64,000 nucleotides of DNA from Erythrophleum ivorense (lineage: Eukaryota > Streptophyta > Magnoliopsida > Fabales > Fabaceae): contig JAIUCV010000003.1 in assembly GCA_026724425.1 (NCBI GenBank), forward strand, positions 58,793,088 through 58,857,087. Direction: 5' to 3'. This document shows, one piece after another, positions 57,944-64,000 of the stretch. The notes under the pieces are model-generated. The model searched no databases, was not told where the DNA came from, and saw only the letters and a list, made by a program, of their open reading frames with translations. Both the position numbers and the translations under genes were made by a program. How positions within the stretch are numbered: position 1 is the first letter of the stretch; each line of letters starts with the position of its first letter.

Positions 57944-58980
57944 GTACCAGAGAGGCAGTAAGAATTGTGAAAATATTATTGTGCCATAATCAAAGTGAAA
58001 TTATGGCAAGTGCTGTTCAATTTGAAGTACATGCTGTTCTTAATGGTAGAAGATATTAGAGAGGGAAGGGAAAAGATATGATAAATAACAGAAGAGAAGA
58101 TAGTTTTTTCTTTTCTTTCTATCCACTCTTCCTAATTCCTCCCTTTCCTCTGCTACTAGGCTTAAGCGTTTGAGGCAGAGGAGTTCAAATGGGCCAAGTA
58201 TTGTCCTTTTTTGTAGCACCAAAATGTGGGAATCAAATTGAAGACATTACCATTGGAAAGGGTTTGACTCTAGCGTAGACATTCTTGGCTCTCCTATATT
58301 TGGTACTAGCAATGTTTAGCTTATATTTCTTCATCCATCTTTGACTTTTTCAATCTTATCGTGGTCACCTTAGGATTTCTAATTAATGGTCAATCCTGAA
58401 ATCTCTGAGAAAAAATAACCCGGTGGATGTTAAGCTTCCTATTTTGAATGAAACAAAAATGATAGAACAAGAGCACATTTATATTTTTAATAAAATAATA
58501 AAAGTTTATAATTAATTGGTGAACAAAATTTTAGATTAATGTTTTCATAAAAATTTAATTTGTTTTGTTATGTATTACATAACTATTTATCCTTTATATA
58601 ACTATTGGTTCATATGGTACAGTAATAGACAATTGTGTCAATCTCTATTTACTAATTAGGAAGTGGCGTATGGATAAGCTTGAGAAAATAATGGAATGTG
58701 GACCAAATTATTATTGAATAATTATATATTTATTATATTTTACTTATAAAATTTAATAATAAAAATATTAAATAATTACATATAAATTTTTTCATTGATG
58801 GAAATGACCACAAAATGGGCCAAGTCTGAAAGGATAAAATTACCCTTATGTGTTTCTCTTTGCTAGGTTAGATGCCACGTGGATATCGGCTAGAGAGTGT
58901 TAATTACACAAAATTAATGATCGGAGAGATGGGTAACAATTGTAAACTTTTAAAACCCTGCATTTTAGCCTTAATTTAAA
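57944..58980. other. Upstream region of the ANTH gene and AT-rich spacer
   Basis: The first ~250 bp (57944-58200) should contain the promoter and first leader exon of the ANTH gene; pyrimidine-rich sequence near 58105-58150 on + is compatible. No open frame of interest; the 60-codon frame at 58040-58222 is unsupported. Confidence 0.5.
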
Positions 58981-59041
58981 TATTCAACAATAACAACAAA
59001 GTTATTTTTTTTTAAATAGAGTGGGTTACATAGATCAATGA
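58981..59041 (-). mobile_element. 5'-truncated RTE LINE tail, ~60 bp
   Basis: attcaacaataacaacaaag, a T run, and agagtgggttacatagatcaat match, in the same orientation, the 3' end of the full RTE element at 13247-13305 (acaacaataacaataacaaagctttttt...gtggggttggcaacatggatcaat). Only the tail microsatellite and the last ~40 bp remain, as expected from early-terminated reverse transcription. Confidence 0.8.
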
Positions 59042-59068
59042 TATTATCCCATTTATTCACGTCAACTC

Positions 59069-60661
59069 ATTGTCTGCACCTCACTTCTGTACTGTTTACT
59101 GTGTATCTCAATAAAATCCGTCCATCCGTTTCATCCGTTTCATCTAGCACATCTCGTCATGCCACGTCGCCCCTGGGACTGAAAGTGCGTTTTGGTCATT
59201 TTCCTTTTTCCAGATACGCACTATCCAGTTCTGTCCTTCGCCAGCGGCTATAGCATAGCTAAGCATGGGAAAGGAAACTTTTTCTTTTTCTCGCAAGTTT
59301 CATCAAACGCAAGGTAGGATTCGATGAAGTACATGCTTAACCGTTGTCCATTTCGCAATGCATTGCATCTTGCTACCATAAGCACCTCACTTAGAGTCAA
59401 TTTTTTTTGCAGCTTGTAAGGGATTAAATAGTGGGAGCGGATACTATCTTTGCCATTTAACGTGTTGGTTTTGAGGTTTATTTTATTTTTTGGCGAATTG
59501 TTGATAATAGTTCGCAATTAAAAAGGTTGAAGCCACTGAAACAAGTTTAAATAAATTCTATCTATAAATTGGTTGATAATAGTTTTTTTTTAGCTGCTGT
59601 ATAAATTCTGTTTGCATATTTTTTGTATATTGAAACCGCTGAAGCAAGTTTAAAGAAGGTTGAAGTTACTTACAATATTTTTTTTTTCTTTTGGCTAATT
59701 GTTGATAGAAATTTGCCTGGAAATCAGTTATAGTACTAATGTAGTTATTATTTTCAACATTGAATATTGAGTCTCCAAATATGAATAGGGCAACATGTTC
59801 TTTTGGCAAACAAAAGAAGCTATGGTAGATATAGAGGTTTACATTGAAAATCATGAAACAAATATGAATCCTTAAATTTCCCATTCTGTATTTGGTAAAT
59901 TTTTCCTTGTATATTAACCAATAATTAAAACTTCAATCCACTTCACACATTACAATCTTTACCTCCTAAGAATTTCATCCATTCCTTGAAACCCATTGTC
60001 ACAGACCATGTTAGCTATATCCGAAACAAAGCTTTGTGACTTCCATTGCCGAAACCATATCAGTTTTGGGCTTTCTTTTGAATCACCAATAATGGTTGAG
60101 GAGAAAAAGCGACTTTCTTTGGACTATTACATGTTTGATATGGGATGGGAAATAAAAAGAGAAATTAAAAATTAAATAAAATATTTATTTTATTCTTATA
60201 ATTATTATTCAATATTATTTATTAATTATTACTTAATTATTAAAAATAAAAATATTAAAGTTATTTTTTATTTATAAAATTATTTTTTAATTTTTTTTTA
60301 TACTTTAGTCTCTGCATATTAAACGAATTGTTACATATATCAGAGAAATGAACCTTTCTTTCATTCTTTCTTTCGGATCACCAATGGTTATGGAGAACCT
60401 TTGTTTCAAATCACCAATGGTTGAACTTGGCTTCGTTACCCACGCATGGAACATCTAAATCAAAGGGGAGAAAGTCTATGAAGATTTGTGACTTTGAATG
60501 GACGGTCGAGATTGTTTTGTAGAATGGACGGCCTAGATGGCTTATGGATTTCAGAAACAAGTCCTAGCCTTCGTGGCATGACGAGGCACGCCAGATGAAA
60601 TGGACGAACGAATTTTGTTGAGATGCACACTGGGCAATGCGGAAGGGAGGTGCAGGCAATT
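59069..60661. mobile_element. Putative nonautonomous DNA transposon with ~95-bp terminal inverted repeats
   Basis: 59069-59166 (attgtctgcacctcac...atctcgtcatgccacg) matches the reverse complement of 60573-60661 (attgcctgcacctccc...cctcgtcatgccacg) at about 75%, with indels. The interior is mostly AT-rich and has a repeated caccaatggttg-like word (60087, 60380, 60412). Long inverted ends without a coding interior suggest a Mutator-like nonautonomous element, but no 9-bp target duplication was recognised. It could instead be two opposed copies of another repeat. Confidence 0.6.
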
Positions 60662-62767
60662 TTGTTTGTTATGTTATAATCCTAATAAATAGATAAGAAA
60701 GAAAAAGGAAGAGAAAATTAAAAAAAAAGAGAAAATACTTTTCATTCAATTAGATATTTTATTATTAGTATATAATTTTTATTTATAAACCTTTAGCAAT
60801 AAAAATTAATGTAAAAGTTATAATAATATGAATAAAAAATAAATTTATTTAATTATACAATATAAATCATTTGAAGTTATATGATATATGTTATTAAATA
60901 AGAAAAGAGATTCTATAGAGTTATTCTTTAGGATTATGAATATCCAAATGGCTATAACATTTATAAAAATTTGGTGTTTATTATTTTATTTTATAAAATG
61001 ATACTTTTAATTATTGTATTATTTTTGTTATTTTGTATACTTTTAATTTTTTGACAAATAAAATTTAGAATAGTCTAACTTGTGAACTTGATCGAACTCA
61101 ACTTGTAATATATTACTTCTGGTCTCATATATAAGAAACAAATAACTAATTCATAAGGATTCAAAAAGTTAGTTAAAAGTACTTAATTTTTTTAATTTTG
61201 CTCCAAATAAATATTATTTTTTAAGAATATCCCTATTTAATATGTGTACTTTTTCCTTGAAATTAATGACAGCTACTACTCATAATTTGAAAGGCTTATT
61301 TAATGGAAGGTATAATTGGAATACTATAATTAATAAATTAGATATTAGTGGTTTGTTTTATATATTTTAGATCAAATCAAATTCTAAAAAATTTTTTTAC
61401 ATATGAAACCAATATACACACATAGGTCAAAAAATTTTTATATATGAAACCAGAGATAATACACACGCACGCACGCATAGGTCAAAGATATAATATAAAT
61501 ATGAACTAATGTGTCCAACAAATGACTTACATAAAACGTGAAATTTGTGAAAAGGTCATTCACTTAGGTATATTTTGACAATATAGATGATATCCAAATT
61601 TAATTTGCAACTAAAAAACATTTATTCAATTCAAGTTAGCTGAATTAGATTGGTAGAGATTGTGACTTTTCTTATTAAAAAACTATTTAAATGAGTAATG
61701 AAAATAATATTATTGAAAAATGATTTTTTTTAATATTTAAGATTTTTGAGTGAATTAACTTTCTTGAAAAGAGAAAAAGTGCAAATTGAGAATGCAATGG
61801 TTTGAGACGGAATGTTGTCACTTGATTTCATTTTAATGCTTATTAAATTTTTTGATTCATGATTGGGCTATAGAACAAGAATCGTAAACTATCTATGGCT
61901 TCTGTGGCCTTTCCGATTTTGGTCGATAATTTTTCTCCGCATTCAGAACTTTTTTTTTTTTTTTGCTAATCTTTCTTTTCTTAATTATTTCCTTTTTGTT
62001 TCTTAATTTATATTTTCTTTTCATTCATTCCTTTTTCAAACCATTTCTTTCTATCTTTTTTTTTTCTCCAATCCTTCTGTCACCTTTTTTTCCGACCAGA
62101 ATATGGGACATCGCTTGCCCGTGAAGGGAAAAAAAGGGCTATTTGAGTATGTATTATTTTTTTTTGAAAAAATAAGTTGAATTAGATTGCAAAAGAAAAA
62201 TATACATGAAAATCATACGCTGTTGGCTGTCTTTCAATTAGTTTGTTATCAAATCGAATCGAGTCACATTTTGGTATTATTTAAATTTAAGTAAATTTTA
62301 ATCAAATAAAAACTTTGATTAAATTTCTACTAATTTCGTTGTTTGAATTTTGGGTATAGTTGTTTGAAATTTAAAATGATTCAATTGAAAGGAATACAAT
62401 TTAAATAAATTAAATAAAAATAAATTAAATAATAACATTATTCGATCAAAATAATCACAGATTCACCAAAAATTTATTTTTGCTCACCTGCAATGAATTA
62501 TGTAAGAAATTAAAGAGGGTATGATAGGACACCTTTTTTTTTTAATATTCATAAACAGCTAAGTAAGCTTACTTCATTTAAAATGTTCTTTCGTTAAAAA
62601 AAAAAACCCCTTAATTTCCACGATGGGGCATTTAATACTTTATTTTTATTAGGCATTTTAAAGAAACTCATGGCGTTCGAATCTCCAGCATAGATGCAGG
62701 CTTTCCATCTTTCATGATCTGCACTGTTGAAGCCGTCTAACGGTCCAACTATAACCACGCATTTAAG
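60662..62767. other. AT-rich DNA, no gene seen
   Basis: Includes an (AC/GC)-rich run (acacacgcacgcacgcata) near 61450-61470 and homopolymer T runs near 61947 and 62058. No supported coding region. Confidence 0.55.
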
Positions 62768-62817
62768 ACATCAAAACACACTGTTTCCAACACTAATGAA
62801 ACAGCGTGTTTTGATGT
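62768..62817. repeat. 20-bp hairpin with one mismatch and 10-base loop
   Basis: Arms acatcaaaacacactgtttc (62768-62787) and gaaacagcgtgttttgatgt (62798-62817) pair at 19 of 20 positions around the loop caacactaat. Confidence 0.95.
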
Positions 62818-64000
62818 GTAATTCTGGGAAAAAAGTACAAAGTACCTAGGCTATCCGTTCACTTGCGATCTCTATCGTCCACTTGACAACACAACTTATG
62901 ACCATTTTGTTTTGCAGAAGGAGGTGTCCAAAGTTGCGATCTCTCATTCTCTTTGTTGAAGCACGTTGCATTCTCTCAGGTGAAGTCTCTAGCTAGATCT
63001 ACGGCAATGGGTAGGTTACAATGAATTCAATTCCCTAAAAATTTTCTACTATGGTTTTTATTGAATTAATTCAATCCCTTTTTTGGTTAGTCTTGTGGTG
63101 GACTATGATTTGGAAGTGTTCATTTACAATCCTTAGTTTTTTCTGAACTCATCGGTGAAGTAACAAGTGATTTTATACCATTTGAAGTTATTAAAGTTCT
63201 AATTTTTTGATTTTCTAATGGTGAAATTTTGGCATGCTAAAATGCTTGGGATGACTTCAAATTCGTTGCTTCAACAATTGAACTTGTATTGATGAGTTTT
63301 ACCATATCCATATTGGATTGTTTTGTTCATGAAACTAAATTATTGAAGTAATTACACAAAACTTGATGGATGACTCAGAACTTACAATTAGTTTTGTAAG
63401 ATGAATTAAACTTCAATAAGGGTGAGTGAAGCATAATAGATGAATCAGACTTATAGTTTGCCACATCAGACTTGATGGATGTAAAATGGATGAATCATGA
63501 TTCATGAAACTAAATTAGTTAAATAATTGCACAAAACTTGATGGATGAATCAGACTTCAATAATATCTATTCTTTAGGTATTTAAAGTTCAATAAAATCT
63601 ATTCTATAGGCATTTAACTAATTACTACATTTGTTTTTCTTGTGATGCATTACAACTAACATTTAATGTGTTGTATTGGTATGTTTTGTAGGATCATTGA
63701 GAGCATGAAGGGAGTTAAACAAAGAATATAATGGCAAGTATAACTCATTGATGGAACATTACATATAATTTGCATTTCATTTTGAGTTGCATGAAGTATA
63801 AAACAAGGCACAAGCATATCATCAAAGCATAACGCAAAAAACAACATTTGAACATCAAGAGAATATCTAAACTTGTGTTAGAACCAACTTCATTCTCTTA
63901 TACAGGCAGCTAATTGCCTCTTTAACCCTTTATGTAGTCTTGTCTTGTGATATGTTGTAGCCTAGCAAAAGAGACAAGAAATACAATTTCAATGTAATGA
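62818..64000. other. Spacer with a weak gene-start candidate and short dispersed repeats
   Basis: 62850-63010 is GC-richer, with an ATG at 63007 followed by a potential splice donor (atgg|gtaggtt), but no convincing downstream exon was found; the best acceptor (near 63690, tttgtag|gatcattgag) leads to an early stop. Two stretches, 63327-63385 and 63505-63562 (catgaaactaaatta...acttgatggatga(c/a)tcaga), are a direct repeat about 177 bp apart. The 63-codon minus-strand frame at 63656-63847 has no recognisable domain. Confidence 0.4.

Noticed and set aside
62670..62690. T-loop-like gttcgaatc word as a tRNA gene
   Set aside because: No matching acceptor, D or anticodon stems around it.
63001..63740. 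Two-exon gene starting at ATG 63007
   Set aside because: The best splice pairing leads to a stop within six codons, so a coding gene is not supported in this window.

Overview
The window is nuclear DNA of a flowering plant, almost certainly a eudicot; I do not name a species. It is AT-rich, with spliceosomal GT-AG introns, plant-type transposable elements and two clearly plant single-copy genes. No prokaryotic gene organisation, CRISPR array, tRNA or rRNA gene was recognised. Most of the 64 kb is a graveyard of nested mobile elements; the host gene content sits between 52.5 and 58 kb.

Layout. 1-2.36 kb: AT-rich spacer with a (TG)n(GA)n microsatellite. 2.36-9.85 kb: a decayed endogenous pararetrovirus (Caulimoviridae) bounded by ~212-bp direct repeats. 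Its front part (primer site, movement protein, coat region, zinc knuckle, protease, start of RT) lies on +. Its back part (RT, RNase H, intergenic promoter, second primer site) is inverted on -, so that together they make about one genome length. 13.2-16.4 kb: a full-length RTE-clade LINE on - with a perfect 19-bp target-site duplication. 18.9-33.4 kb: a CACTA (En/Spm) transposon on + whose transposase is interrupted by a Ty3/gypsy element with one truncated LTR and one complete 2.9-kb LTR, and again by a 2.9-kb solo LTR of a related family flanked by a 5-bp duplication. The LTRs carry an array of near-palindromic TCGCYATAGCGA words. 33.4-36.7 kb: an F-box pseudogene on - and a truncated duplicate lying directly against the CACTA end. 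40.1 kb: a small AT-rich foldback element. 40.7-47.0 kb: a complete but decayed Ty1/copia element with both LTRs. 48.0-49.9 kb: a triple hairpin repeat and a ~770-bp-period tandem duplication. 49.95-51.4 kb: a second copia element with 5' LTR, primer site, gag and partial protease only.

Host genes. 52.65-53.74 kb (+): ribosomal protein eL42, four coding exons, start codon alone in exon 1, with site II and telo-box promoter motifs. 54.79-57.09 kb (-): an AP180/CALM-type ANTH-domain clathrin-assembly protein, two coding exons, 586 aa, with a probable 5'-leader intron. The two genes are convergent, with 1.04 kb between stop codons.

From 59 kb on there is a short RTE tail, a ~1.6-kb element with long imperfect terminal inverted repeats, a 20-bp hairpin, and AT-rich DNA without a supported gene. 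All coordinates of elements are from reading by eye; identities are estimates.
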